From: an uncultured Collinsella sp.
Lineage (GTDB): Bacteria > Actinomycetota > Coriobacteriia > Coriobacteriales > Coriobacteriaceae
Direction of reading: 5' to 3'
Assembly: GCA_958407555.1 (NCBI GenBank)
Contig: CATYJC010000028.1
Coordinates: 1-17,727 of the forward strand
Length of the DNA: 17,727 nucleotides
Every line of letters starts with the position of its first letter. The first letter of the stretch is position 1. This document shows positions 1-10,292 of the stretch, in pieces. The notes under the pieces were generated by a model. It saw only the letters and a list, made by a program, of their open reading frames with translations, was not told where the DNA came from and did no database searches. A program made the position numbers and the translations under genes.

Positions 1-50
1 CAACCTTATGCCTCGCCCGCAGTCCCGGACCAACCAGCTTCAAGCCGCAG

Positions 51-1259
51 TTACGACAGCGCAATACCGCCAAGCCAGCCCCAGCGCACGCCAGAGCCAG
101 TGCCGTAGAACCCAATGAACGAGTCAAGCGACCTCGACGTGATGGCGCCCTCGTTACTCATAACGATGCCGCCGCCAACGTAGATGCCCACGTGGCCATA
201 GATCAGGCCTGGTATGCCGGTACCGCTATGCGATGAGTCAGCAACAATCATGCCCACCTGCAGCGCCGAGCGGTCGGAGCTATAGCACCAGGCGTTAAAC
301 ATATCGCACGCGTTACCGCCAAAGTAGCCAACGCCGGCGTTACGGAAGACATTGGTAACCCACGCCGCGCACCAGTTCTGACCCGGCGAAGGCGTGGAGT
401 AGCACGCGTTGACGACGGCCTGCTGCTTGCCCGAGCCGGCATTCTGCTGCGGAGTTCCGGGCGCATACGATCCACCGCCCGAGCTCGAACCACCCGAGTA
501 GGAATTGTTCTTGTTCGCGGCGGCCGCGGCAGCGGCGGCGGCCTTCTTGGCAGCTTCCTCGGCCTGGGCGGCAGCGAGAATCTCTGAATCGCGCTGAGCC
601 ATGAGCTCCTTGACGTCGTCGGAAAGACCGCTCAGCACGGTCTGGACCTCTTGCTGCTTGGCCTGCATATCCTGCATCTGGGCAGTCTGCTGGTCCTTGA
701 GCTTCTCCAAGTCGGCCTTCTGCGACTCGAGCTCGGTCTTTTGCGCATCGAGCTCTTCCTGGATGGTCTGAATGTCCTCGATGGCGTCGCGGTCGCTCTT
801 GTTGATCTTCTCAACATAGTGCGCATTAGCGACGAGCTCCTCAAACGAACCCGAGGCGAGCAGCAGCGACAGGACGTTGGTGCCGCCCGACTTATAGCTG
901 GCGGACACGCGATCGGAAAGATCGTCGCGCTTCTTTTTGAGCTCGGCCTTCTTTTCGTCAATCTGCGCCTGTGTGCTGTCAATCTGGCCCTGTACGCCCT
1001 CGATATCGTTGAGGGTCTGGGCGTTCTTGTTGGCCAGCGCCGCGTATTCATTTGCGATGCTATCGAGCTGGGCCTGGACCTCGTCAAGCTTGGCCTGGGC
1101 CGCATTGAGCTTGTCGGTGGTTTCCTTGGTGGCCTCCGCAGCACGGGCGCGAGCGGGCAGACCAAAAAGAACGGCTGCAGAAGCCGCGCCGAACAGGGCC
1201 TTAAGGGCAGTGCGACGCGAAAGCTCCTGGGAAAGGATGGAATCGCTGTTTGGTGACAT
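51..1259 (-). CDS. Tat-exported coiled-coil cell-wall hydrolase (NlpC/P60- or CHAP-like)
   Basis: This 402-residue protein is probably an exported peptidoglycan hydrolase or amidase that acts in the cell wall. The N-terminus has a twin-arginine signal (SRRTALK, residues 14-20), a hydrophobic stretch and an ARA-type cleavage site near residue 40. Residues of about 45-240 form a long Gln/Glu/Lys/Ala-rich coiled coil, as in CwlO/PcsB-type proteins. An Ala run and a Ser/Gly linker follow (about 240-285). The C-terminal domain contains NWCAAWV with a likely catalytic Cys297 and GHVGIYVGGG with a likely catalytic His356, the papain-like arrangement of NlpC/P60 and CHAP domains. The start is supported by GGAG seven bases upstream. 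The coiled coil may be a regulatory module, as in proteins controlled by FtsEX, but that is inference. The exact bond cleaved cannot be told. Confidence 0.85.
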   Translation of the reverse strand: MSPNSDSILSQELSRRTALKALFGAASAAVLFGLPARARAAEATKETTDKLNAAQAKLDEVQAQLDSIANEYAALANKNAQTLNDIEGVQGQIDSTQAQIDEKKAELKKKRDDLSDRVSASYKSGGTNVLSLLLASGSFEELVANAHYVEKINKSDRDAIEDIQTIQEELDAQKTELESQKADLEKLKDQQTAQMQDMQAKQQEVQTVLSGLSDDVKELMAQRDSEILAAAQAEEAAKKAAAAAAAAANKNNSYSGGSSSGGGSYAPGTPQQNAGSGKQQAVVNACYSTPSPGQNWCAAWVTNVFRNAGVGYFGGNACDMFNAWCYSSDRSALQVGMIVADSSHSGTGIPGLIYGHVGIYVGGGIVMSNEGAITSRSLDSFIGFYGTGSGVRWGWLGGIALS

Positions 1260-1303
1260 ATCTACTCCGTTACATGTTTATTTATATGTCGCTCAACTCA
1301 TAC

Positions 1304-1331
1304 ATATTAGCGTACATCCGACGCATCCCAA
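1304..1331 (-). promoter_or_regulatory. candidate promoter of the cell-wall hydrolase gene
   Basis: Read on the minus strand, TTGGGA (1331-1326) is followed after 16 bp by TAATAT (1309-1304). This would give a leader of roughly 40 bases before the start at 1259. The match is moderate and found by eye. Confidence 0.35.
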
Positions 1332-1482
1332 CGATTTCCACGAACGGCAGCAAACCGTATGGTCGGCGGCTCGTATGCAAACGTCAAAGATCAGGTTATG
1401 CGTACGCAAGTTCTTCTATGAGTACGTAAGCACAATCCTCTGCTTTTCCTACAGCGCACGATTTGGGCGTCACTGCCTGCGC

Positions 1483-1488
1483 TATACT
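1483..1488 (+). promoter_or_regulatory. candidate -10 box of galE
   Basis: TATACT lies 38 bases before the galE start. No convincing -35 hexamer is seen 16-18 bp upstream. The rest of the 1260-1525 intergenic region shows no gene. Confidence 0.35.
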
Positions 1489-1525
1489 CCCCTGAAGAAG
1501 TGTTCCTGATTCGATAGGAGACTAC

Positions 1526-2587
1526 ATGTCCAAAGCGCTCGACCCCAAAGACACCTGCGTCCTCGTTACCGGTGGCGCCGGCTTTATCGGCTCGCACACC
1601 GTCGTTCAGCTGCTCGAGGGTGGCTACCAGGTCGTCATCGTCGACGACCTCTCCAACTCCAGCGCCGTCGCCGTCGACCGTGTCAAGACCATCGTGGGCG
1701 ACGAGGCCGCCAAGAACCTCACCTTCTACGAGGCCAACGTGCTCGACCGCGAGGCCATGAACAAGATCTTCGACACCCATCAGATCGACCGCGTCATCCA
1801 CTTCGCCGGCTTTAAGGCCGTCGGCGAGTCGGTGAGCAAGCCCGTCGAGTACTACCACAACAACATCGAAAACACCCTGGTGCTCATCGACGTCATGCGC
1901 AACCATGGCTGCAAGTCCATCATCTTCTCGAGCTCCTCGACCGTCTACGGCGACCCGGACAACCCGCCTGTCACCGAGGAAGACCCCAAGAAGCCCGCAA
2001 CCAACCCCTATGGCTGGACCAAGTGGATGATCGAGCAGATCCTTATGGACGTTCACACCGCCGACCCCGAGTGGGACGTTGTGCTGCTCCGTTATTTCAA
2101 TCCCATCGGCGCTCATCCGTCGGGCCTGATCGGCGAGGATCCCAAGGGCATCCCCAACAACCTGGTGCCCTATGTCGCGCAGGTTGCCGTGGGCAAGCTC
2201 GAGGCCGTTCAGGTCTTTGGCAACGACTACCCCACACCCGACGGCACCGGTGTGCGCGACTACATCCACGTTTGCGACCTGGCCTCCGGTCACGTTGCCG
2301 CCCTTAACTGGATGAACGGCAAGACCGGCGTCGAGATCTTTAACCTGGGCACCGGCACCGGTACCTCGGTACTCGAGGTCGTCGCCGCCTTCTCCAAGGC
2401 CTGCGGCAAGGAGCTGCCCTACGTGATCCGCGAGCGCCGCGCCGGCGACATCGCTGCCAACTGGTGCGATGCCTCCAAGGCCGAGCGCATGATGGGCTGG
2501 AAGGCTCAGTACGACATCGCGGATATGTGCCGCGATAGCTGGAACTGGCAGAGCCACAACCCCAACGGCTTCGCCGACGCCGAGTAG
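1526..2587 (+). CDS. galE: UDP-glucose 4-epimerase GalE
   Basis: This enzyme interconverts UDP-glucose and UDP-galactose in the cytoplasm (Leloir pathway, and precursor supply for surface glycans). The 353-residue protein is an extended short-chain dehydrogenase. The NAD-binding TGGAGFIG glycine motif is at residues 15-22, the FSSSSTVYGD strand carries the catalytic Ser/Thr, and Tyr162-x3-Lys166 (YGWTK) is the catalytic pair. Downstream motifs LRYFNPIGAHPSG, RDYIHVCDLA and FNLGTGTGTSVLE are typical GalE sequence. The length is close to the usual 330-350 residues. AGGAG sits 4-8 bases before the ATG. No galK or galT is adjacent, so the gene may be part of general UDP-sugar supply rather than a galactose operon. 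It is followed by its own terminator. Confidence 0.96.
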   Translation: MSKALDPKDTCVLVTGGAGFIGSHTVVQLLEGGYQVVIVDDLSNSSAVAVDRVKTIVGDEAAKNLTFYEANVLDREAMNKIFDTHQIDRVIHFAGFKAVGESVSKPVEYYHNNIENTLVLIDVMRNHGCKSIIFSSSSTVYGDPDNPPVTEEDPKKPATNPYGWTKWMIEQILMDVHTADPEWDVVLLRYFNPIGAHPSGLIGEDPKGIPNNLVPYVAQVAVGKLEAVQVFGNDYPTPDGTGVRDYIHVCDLASGHVAALNWMNGKTGVEIFNLGTGTGTSVLEVVAAFSKACGKELPYVIRERRAGDIAANWCDASKAERMMGWKAQYDIADMCRDSWNWQSHNPNGFADAE

Positions 2588-2610
2588 CAAAAACCTACAT
2601 ACCGCTCTTG

Positions 2611-2642
2611 CCCCGATCTCACGATGTGAGGTCGGGGTTTTT
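2611..2642 (+). terminator. Rho-independent terminator after galE
   Basis: A 12-bp stem (CCCCGATCTCAC paired with GTGAGGTCGGGG, one G-T wobble) with a 3-base loop is followed by five T. It lies 24 bases after the galE stop and separates galE from malQ. Confidence 0.9.
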
Positions 2643-2691
2643 CATGGCATGTAACCATTCGCCGAAAATCGACCAACTTTTTTATCTTGCC

Positions 2692-2721
2692 TGTACATGT
2701 TTAAACAACATGTTTTACAAT
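2692..2721 (+). promoter_or_regulatory. candidate malQ promoter with embedded palindromic operator
   Basis: TGTACA (2692-2697) and TACAAT (2716-2721) are separated by 18 bp and form a plausible sigma-70-type promoter. The spacer contains ATGTTTAAACAA (2697-2708), with the exact palindrome GTTTAAAC at 2699-2706. This matches the GTnTAnAC form bound by HutC-type GntR repressors and the same element upstream of the GntR, PTS and ABC genes in this window. A repressor bound here would block RNA polymerase. Confidence 0.5.
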
Positions 2722-2806
2722 AGGCATATCGAATCAGAACATCGGAGGCGGGCTGCACACCCATCGGCAGGCCGACCCCACAACAAGAAGGTTGGTGAGC
2801 GCATTC

Positions 2807-4312
2807 ATGGAGCGTGCAAGCGGCGTCCTCATGCCCGTCTCATCTCTGCCCGGACCATACGGAATCGGCGGCTTTGGCTGGAATGCCTACGACTTCGTCG
2901 ATTTTCTCGCCTCGTGCAAACAACATTACTGGCAGATTCTGCCCCTTACGACGACCAGCTATGGCGATTCGCCCTACCAGTCGTTCTCGGCCCGCGCGGG
3001 CAACCCTAACTTCATTGACTTTGCCGAGCTTATCGAGGCCGGCTATCTGGAGCAGCACGATATCGACGGCGTGTACCTGGGCTCCGATCCCAGCAATGTC
3101 GACTACGGTGCTATCTTTGCTGGCCGCCGCCAAATCCTCGACCGCGCCGCCGAGCGCTTCGCCGCGAATAAACCAGCCGATTTCGACGACTTTATCCAGG
3201 CAAACGAGGACTGGCTCATTCCCTACTGCGAGTTTATGACCGTAAAGGAGGAGTGCGGGCTCAAGGCCTTTTGGGAGTGGCCCGAGGAGCTCCGCCGCCG
3301 CGGCGAGGCATCCAACAAGATCTGCGCCGCCCACCCCGAGCGCATGCTTTACCACCAGATGACGCAGTATTTCTTCGATCGCCAGTGGAGCCGCCTCAAG
3401 GCCTATGCCAACGAGCGCGACATCCTGATCATCGGCGACCTGCCCATCTACGTCTCGCGCGACTCCGTCGAGATGTGGTCCACGCCCGAGCTCTTTAAGA
3501 TCGACGCCGCCGGCAATCCCGTCAGCGTCGCGGGAACGCCGCCCGACCAGTTCTCGGCCACCGGCCAGTACTGGGGCAACCCCATCTATGACTGGGATGC
3601 CATGGAAGCAGACGGCTTCTCTTGGTGGGAAGGCCGCATCCGAGCCGCCCTCGACATGTACAACATCATCCGTCTGGACCACTTCCGCGGTTTCGAGGCA
3701 TTTTGGGAGGTGCCGTTCTCCTCTCCCGATTCGTCATATGGTTCGTGGACGCAGGGACCCGGCCTCAAGCTCTTCAAGGTGCTCGAGGAAAAGCTCGGCA
3801 CGCTTCCCATCATTGCCGAAGACCTGGGCTTTCTTACCCCTGGTGTCATCGACATGCGCGACACCACGGGCTTCCCTGGCATGAAGATCCTGCAGTTTGC
3901 CTTTGAGGGCACCAACTCGTACTACCTGCCGCACAACTACATTGCCAACACCGTCGCCTACGTCGGAACGCATGACAACGAAACGGCACGCGGCTGGTAT
4001 GAGGGAACGGCCACCCCGCGTCAGCGCGAGCAGGCGGCCCTGTATACCCACCAGCAGGCAGGCGAGTCCATGGCCGATGCGCTCAACCGCACCATCGCCG
4101 CCAGCGTGAGCGATACCTGCATCTACACCATGCAGGACCTGCTCAATCTGGGCAACGAGGCGCGCATTAACACCCCCGCCACCCTGGGCGGAAACTGGAC
4201 CTGGCGCATGCTCGATGGCGCCATCACCCGCGAGCTCGAGCACAAGCTCACCGGCTGGACCGAGACCTACTTCCGCATCCCATCGGAAGCCGAAATCGAG
4301 CTTCCTCAATAG
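2807..4312 (+). CDS. malQ: 4-alpha-glucanotransferase (amylomaltase) MalQ
   Basis: This cytoplasmic GH77 enzyme transfers alpha-1,4-glucan segments between maltodextrins, releasing glucose and making longer chains for the phosphorylase encoded next. The 501-residue protein has the compact Thermus-type length, unlike the roughly 690 residues of E. coli MalQ. The catalytic residues are visible: nucleophile Asp291 in IRLDHFRGFEAFWEVP, acid/base Glu338 in IIAEDLGFLTPGV, and Asp390 in VGTHDNET. The N-terminus MERASGVLMPVSSLPGPYGIG is family-typical from its first residue, so the ATG at 2807 is preferred. In-frame TTG (2792) and GTG (2795) starts would add five or four residues. The ribosome-binding site is weak (GGTGAG seven bases upstream of the ATG). 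Its promoter carries a GTTTAAAC operator, linking it to the nearby GntR regulator. Confidence 0.95.
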   Translation: MERASGVLMPVSSLPGPYGIGGFGWNAYDFVDFLASCKQHYWQILPLTTTSYGDSPYQSFSARAGNPNFIDFAELIEAGYLEQHDIDGVYLGSDPSNVDYGAIFAGRRQILDRAAERFAANKPADFDDFIQANEDWLIPYCEFMTVKEECGLKAFWEWPEELRRRGEASNKICAAHPERMLYHQMTQYFFDRQWSRLKAYANERDILIIGDLPIYVSRDSVEMWSTPELFKIDAAGNPVSVAGTPPDQFSATGQYWGNPIYDWDAMEADGFSWWEGRIRAALDMYNIIRLDHFRGFEAFWEVPFSSPDSSYGSWTQGPGLKLFKVLEEKLGTLPIIAEDLGFLTPGVIDMRDTTGFPGMKILQFAFEGTNSYYLPHNYIANTVAYVGTHDNETARGWYEGTATPRQREQAALYTHQQAGESMADALNRTIAASVSDTCIYTMQDLLNLGNEARINTPATLGGNWTWRMLDGAITRELEHKLTGWTETYFRIPSEAEIELPQ

Positions 4313-4360
4313 GAGCCACCGCGCCCGACCCCACCCCACTGTGCGGACGCGACCGCTTTT

Positions 4361-4402
4361 CCCGCGCGAGGCCACTCCAATCCCCTCGCGCGGGCTTCTT
4401 TT
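4361..4402 (+). terminator. Rho-independent terminator between malQ and glgP
   Basis: An 11-bp perfect G+C-rich stem (CCCGCGCGAGG, 4361-4371, with CCTCGCGCGGG, 4384-4394) and a 12-base loop are followed by CTTCTTTT. The U-tract is interrupted, so read-through into glgP is possible. Only about 40 bases remain before the glgP start. Confidence 0.75.
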
Positions 4403-4441
4403 GAATTTCTGACATGTCGTCAACTCGCCACAGGAGGAAAC

Positions 4442-6709
<2,268 letters not shown>

Positions 6710-6735
6710 TTTCGTTTCCTTTACCCATCCTCTTG

Positions 6736-6770
6736 AAAGCGGAGTCGCGGCAACGCGGCTCCGCTTTTTT
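6736..6770 (+). terminator. Rho-independent terminator after glgP
   Basis: A 14-bp stem with one wobble (AAAGCGGAGTCGCG with CGCGGCTCCGCTTT) and a 4-base loop ends in six T. It begins 27 bases after the glgP stop. Confidence 0.9.
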
Positions 6771-6805
6771 ACCCGCGTGTTGCCCGTGGCCCGCCTCGAC
6801 AAAAT

Positions 6806-7105
6806 CGTCTCAATCTGTAACACCTACTCGGCCAAAACGACCCCACCTGTTACAGATCAAGACAAACCGGTCCTTTCCCTAGGGTTTATCTCAATCTGTA
6901 ACATCTAACGTCTGAAATCCGCCCTTACTGTTACAGATCGAGACAAAAGGATAAGCCGGCTAATACAATCTCGTTATGTAACAGGTAGCTGCCGAAATCA
7001 GCCTCCCGTGTTACAGATCGAGATGAAAGGATAGGCAGCTCGATGCTGTCTCAATCTGTAACATCTAGACCCAATTTGGCCCTCCTCCTGTTACAGATCA
7101 AGACA
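6806..7105. repeat. array of eight alternating inverted elements, four 80-bp units
   Basis: Four units follow one another, each with a left arm TCTCAATCTGTAACA and a right arm TGTTACAGATCRAGACA. Left arms start at 6808, 6889, 6969 and 7049. Right arms start at 6848, 6929, 7009 and 7089. The offset within a unit is 40 bp every time, and the unit period is 81, 80 and 80 bp. Loops between the arms are exactly 25 bases and share an AAA/TTT centre and a C-rich end but are not identical. The core TGTTACAGAT is exact in all four right arms; the left arm of unit 3 is the most diverged (TCTCGTTATGTAACA). Each unit can fold as a 15-17 bp hairpin, and arms of neighbouring units can also pair. The array fills the gap between two convergent transcripts and encodes nothing recognisable. 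A BIME-like mosaic repeat is the closest known architecture. Confidence 0.9.
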
Positions 7106-7136
7106 AACTGGCAGATGAACGGCCCCAGCACAAAGA

Positions 7137-7175
7137 AAGGCTCCCCTCTCGCCCAGCGGACGGGAGGGGAGCCTT
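7137..7175 (-). terminator. Rho-independent terminator of the ABC importer operon
   Basis: An 18-bp stem with two wobbles and a 3-base loop lies 69 bases after the ATPase stop. On the minus strand it is followed by TTTCTTTG, and on the plus strand by ATATGTG, so it works for the leftward operon. Confidence 0.85.
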
Positions 7176-7243
7176 ATATGTGACCACGGCAAAAGGATGG
7201 CAAAGCCGCAGTCGCCCAAAAGGAGGGCCTGATTGGATCGGGC

Positions 7244-8443
<1,200 letters not shown>

Positions 8444-8460
8444 GTCTTTACCTTTCGATG

Positions 8461-8487
8461 TGCGGCGCCGCGCTGAGGGGCGCCGCA
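8461..8487 (-). other. intercistronic hairpin between second permease and ATPase genes
   Basis: A perfect 9-bp stem (TGCGGCGCC with GGCGCCGCA) with a 9-base loop sits in the 68-bp gap. No U-tract follows on the minus strand, so it is more likely an mRNA-stabilising or processing element than a terminator. It ends about 17 bases upstream of the ATPase start. Confidence 0.6.
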
Positions 8488-8511
8488 GAAACTTGCAAAA
8501 CAGTTACGGCA

Positions 8512-9351
8512 TCAGCCCTTGACGGCACCTGCCACCACGCCGTCGATGATGTACTTCTGGCAGAGGATGTACATGATGACGATGGGGATAACGACCATCA
8601 TGATGCAGGCCATCATGGGGCCGAGCTCGACGTGGCCATAGCCGCCGCGGAAGTACTGGATCAAGATAGGAATGGTCTTGTACTTGGTGGAGTCGAGGGT
8701 GAGGTAGGGCAGCAGGTAGTCGTTCCAGACCCACATGGTCTCGAGAATGCCGACCGAAAGATAGGTGGGCTTCATGATGGGAAGGACGATTTTAAAGAAC
8801 ACCTGGACCGGGTTGCAGCCATCAATCATGGCCGCCTCTTCGATCTCGAGCGGGATGTTCTTTACAAAGCCGGCGAACATAAAGACCGCCAGGCCCGCGC
8901 CAAAGCCAAGGTAGATAAAGCAGATGTTGAACGGTGTGTTAAAGCCGATGCGGTCCGCCAAATTGGACAGCGTGAACATGAGCATCTGGAAGGGCACGAC
9001 CATCGAGAAGACGAACAGGTAATAGAAGAAGTTCGAGATTTTGCTGTTGACGCGCACTACGTACCAAGCGCACATGGAGCAGCACACCAAGATCAGCACG
9101 ACCGACGTGACCGTGATAATGAGCGAGTACATAAATGCCGAGGCAAAGCCCTGCTCGTTAAGAGCGTGCACGTAGTTTGCAAGGCCGTTGAACGTCTCGG
9201 GCGTGAGCAGATCGAATGCCGTGGTAGTGCTGATTGCAGTTCCCTTTTTAAAGGAATTGAGCGCAATCATGAACACGGGGTAGATCCACGCGAGCGACAG
9301 GATCGTAAAGAAAATCGAGAGCGCGCGGTTGATAACCTTATCGCGTTTCAT
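8512..9351 (-). CDS. CUT1 sugar ABC importer permease, MalG type
   Basis: This inner-membrane permease of 279 residues forms the translocation pore with the partner encoded just upstream. It has about six hydrophobic segments, beginning with ALSIFFTILSLAWIYPVFMI. The cytoplasmic EAA loop EEAAMIDGCNPVQVFFKIVLP (EAA at 172-174, conserved Gly) contacts the ATPase. The short N-terminus and the position after the MalF-type gene fit MalG. Its ATG overlaps the stop of the preceding gene by one base (TAATG), indicating translational coupling and fixing the start. The substrate cannot be read from the permease; oligosaccharide is inferred from the operon. Confidence 0.93.
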   Translation of the reverse strand: MKRDKVINRALSIFFTILSLAWIYPVFMIALNSFKKGTAISTTTAFDLLTPETFNGLANYVHALNEQGFASAFMYSLIITVTSVVLILVCCSMCAWYVVRVNSKISNFFYYLFVFSMVVPFQMLMFTLSNLADRIGFNTPFNICFIYLGFGAGLAVFMFAGFVKNIPLEIEEAAMIDGCNPVQVFFKIVLPIMKPTYLSVGILETMWVWNDYLLPYLTLDSTKYKTIPILIQYFRGGYGHVELGPMMACIMMVVIPIVIMYILCQKYIIDGVVAGAVKG

Positions 9352-10205
9352 TACTGCTGCACCTCCTTGGACCTCGTGGCCTTAAGCTGAATCATGGAGA
9401 TGGCTACGACCAGGATGCAGAAGATGACTGCCTTGGCCTGGCCAATGCCCTGCCATGCGATACCGGCACGAGAATAGAACGTGTTGTAGATGTTCAGGGC
9501 GAGCATCTCGGTGGAGTGCGCGGGGGCGCCGCCGGTAAGGGCGAGGTTCTGGTCGAACAGCTTAAAGCCGTTGGTGATGGACAGGAACAGGCAGATGGTG
9601 ATGGTCGGCATCAGGTTAGGGATCTTAACCTTCCAAAACGTCTGCCATGCCGTGGCACCGTCGACCTTGGCGGCCTCGATGTAGTCGGACGGAATGGACT
9701 GCAGACCGGCGATGTAGATGATCATCATGTAGCCGACCTGCTGCCACAGGGTCAGGATGATAAGGCCCCAGAAGCCAGCAGCAGAGTTAAGGGCGATGAG
9801 CTGGGCGCCGATGTTGGAGAGCAGGCAGTTGATCAAGATCTGCCAGATGTAGCCCAGCACGATGCCGCCGATCAGGTTAGGCATAAAGAAGATCGTACGG
9901 AAGATGTTGGTGCCTTTGAGCGCCTTGCGGGTGAGCGCCTGCGCAATTGCCAGGGCGATCACGTTGATGAGCACCGTCGACAGGAAGGCAAACGCCACGG
10001 TAAAGAAGAACGACGTGGCAAACTGCGGATCGGACAGCGCGCGCACGTAGTTCGCAATACCGACAAAGTGCGCGTTGTTAATGGTAATAAACTGGCAGAA
10101 CGAGAGATAGAAGCCCTGGATAAAAGGGATCACGAACCCGATCATAAACGCCAGGCACGTGGGCAGCATAAAGAGCGGCCACCAGCGCTTGAGTGCTTTG
10201 CCCAT
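9351..10205 (-). CDS. CUT1 sugar ABC importer permease, MalF type
   Basis: This first permease of the importer has 284 residues and about six membrane segments. The EAA loop YIEAAKVDGATAWQTFWKVKIP (Glu177) docks to the ATPase. It lacks the large periplasmic P2 loop of E. coli MalF (514 residues) and matches the shorter UgpA/LacF/MsmF form. AAAGGA precedes the ATG by 7-8 bases. It ends in the overlapping TAATG junction with the second permease. A strong hairpin lies in the 87-bp gap between it and the upstream binding-protein gene, which may keep its expression below that of the binding protein. Confidence 0.93.
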   Translation of the reverse strand: MGKALKRWWPLFMLPTCLAFMIGFVIPFIQGFYLSFCQFITINNAHFVGIANYVRALSDPQFATSFFFTVAFAFLSTVLINVIALAIAQALTRKALKGTNIFRTIFFMPNLIGGIVLGYIWQILINCLLSNIGAQLIALNSAAGFWGLIILTLWQQVGYMMIIYIAGLQSIPSDYIEAAKVDGATAWQTFWKVKIPNLMPTITICLFLSITNGFKLFDQNLALTGGAPAHSTEMLALNIYNTFYSRAGIAWQGIGQAKAVIFCILVVAISMIQLKATRSKEVQQ

Positions 10206-10226
10206 AAAAGGGTCCTTTCAATATGC

Positions 10227-10260
10227 AGGGGGCGGGCAAACCAACGTCTGCCCGCCCCCT
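10227..10260 (-). other. strong intercistronic hairpin between binding-protein and permease genes
   Basis: A perfect 12-bp stem (AGGGGGCGGGCA with TGCCCGCCCCCT) with a 10-base loop begins about 33 bases after the binding-protein stop on the minus strand. No U-tract follows. It resembles the hairpins in E. coli malE-malF that protect the upstream mRNA and give excess binding protein. That role is an analogy. Confidence 0.7.
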
Positions 10261-10292
10261 GTCGCTAATCAGATAGCTTGGGCAGCAACTGC

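Noticed and set aside
1526..2587. Galactose (gal) operon
   Set aside because: No galK, galT or galactose transporter is adjacent, and galE ends in its own terminator.
2792..2806. Upstream TTG or GTG start for malQ
   Set aside because: The extra residues MVSAF are outside family similarity, and the GAAGG upstream abuts or nearly abuts these codons. The ATG at 2807 gives the typical N-terminus.
6806..7105. CRISPR array
   Set aside because: Repeats alternate in orientation, the 25-base intervals are partly conserved rather than unique, and no cas gene is present.
6806..7105. Integron attC sites
   Set aside because: The arms do not contain GTTRRRY/RYYYAAC cores in the required arrangement, there is no cassette gene between units and no integrase in the window.
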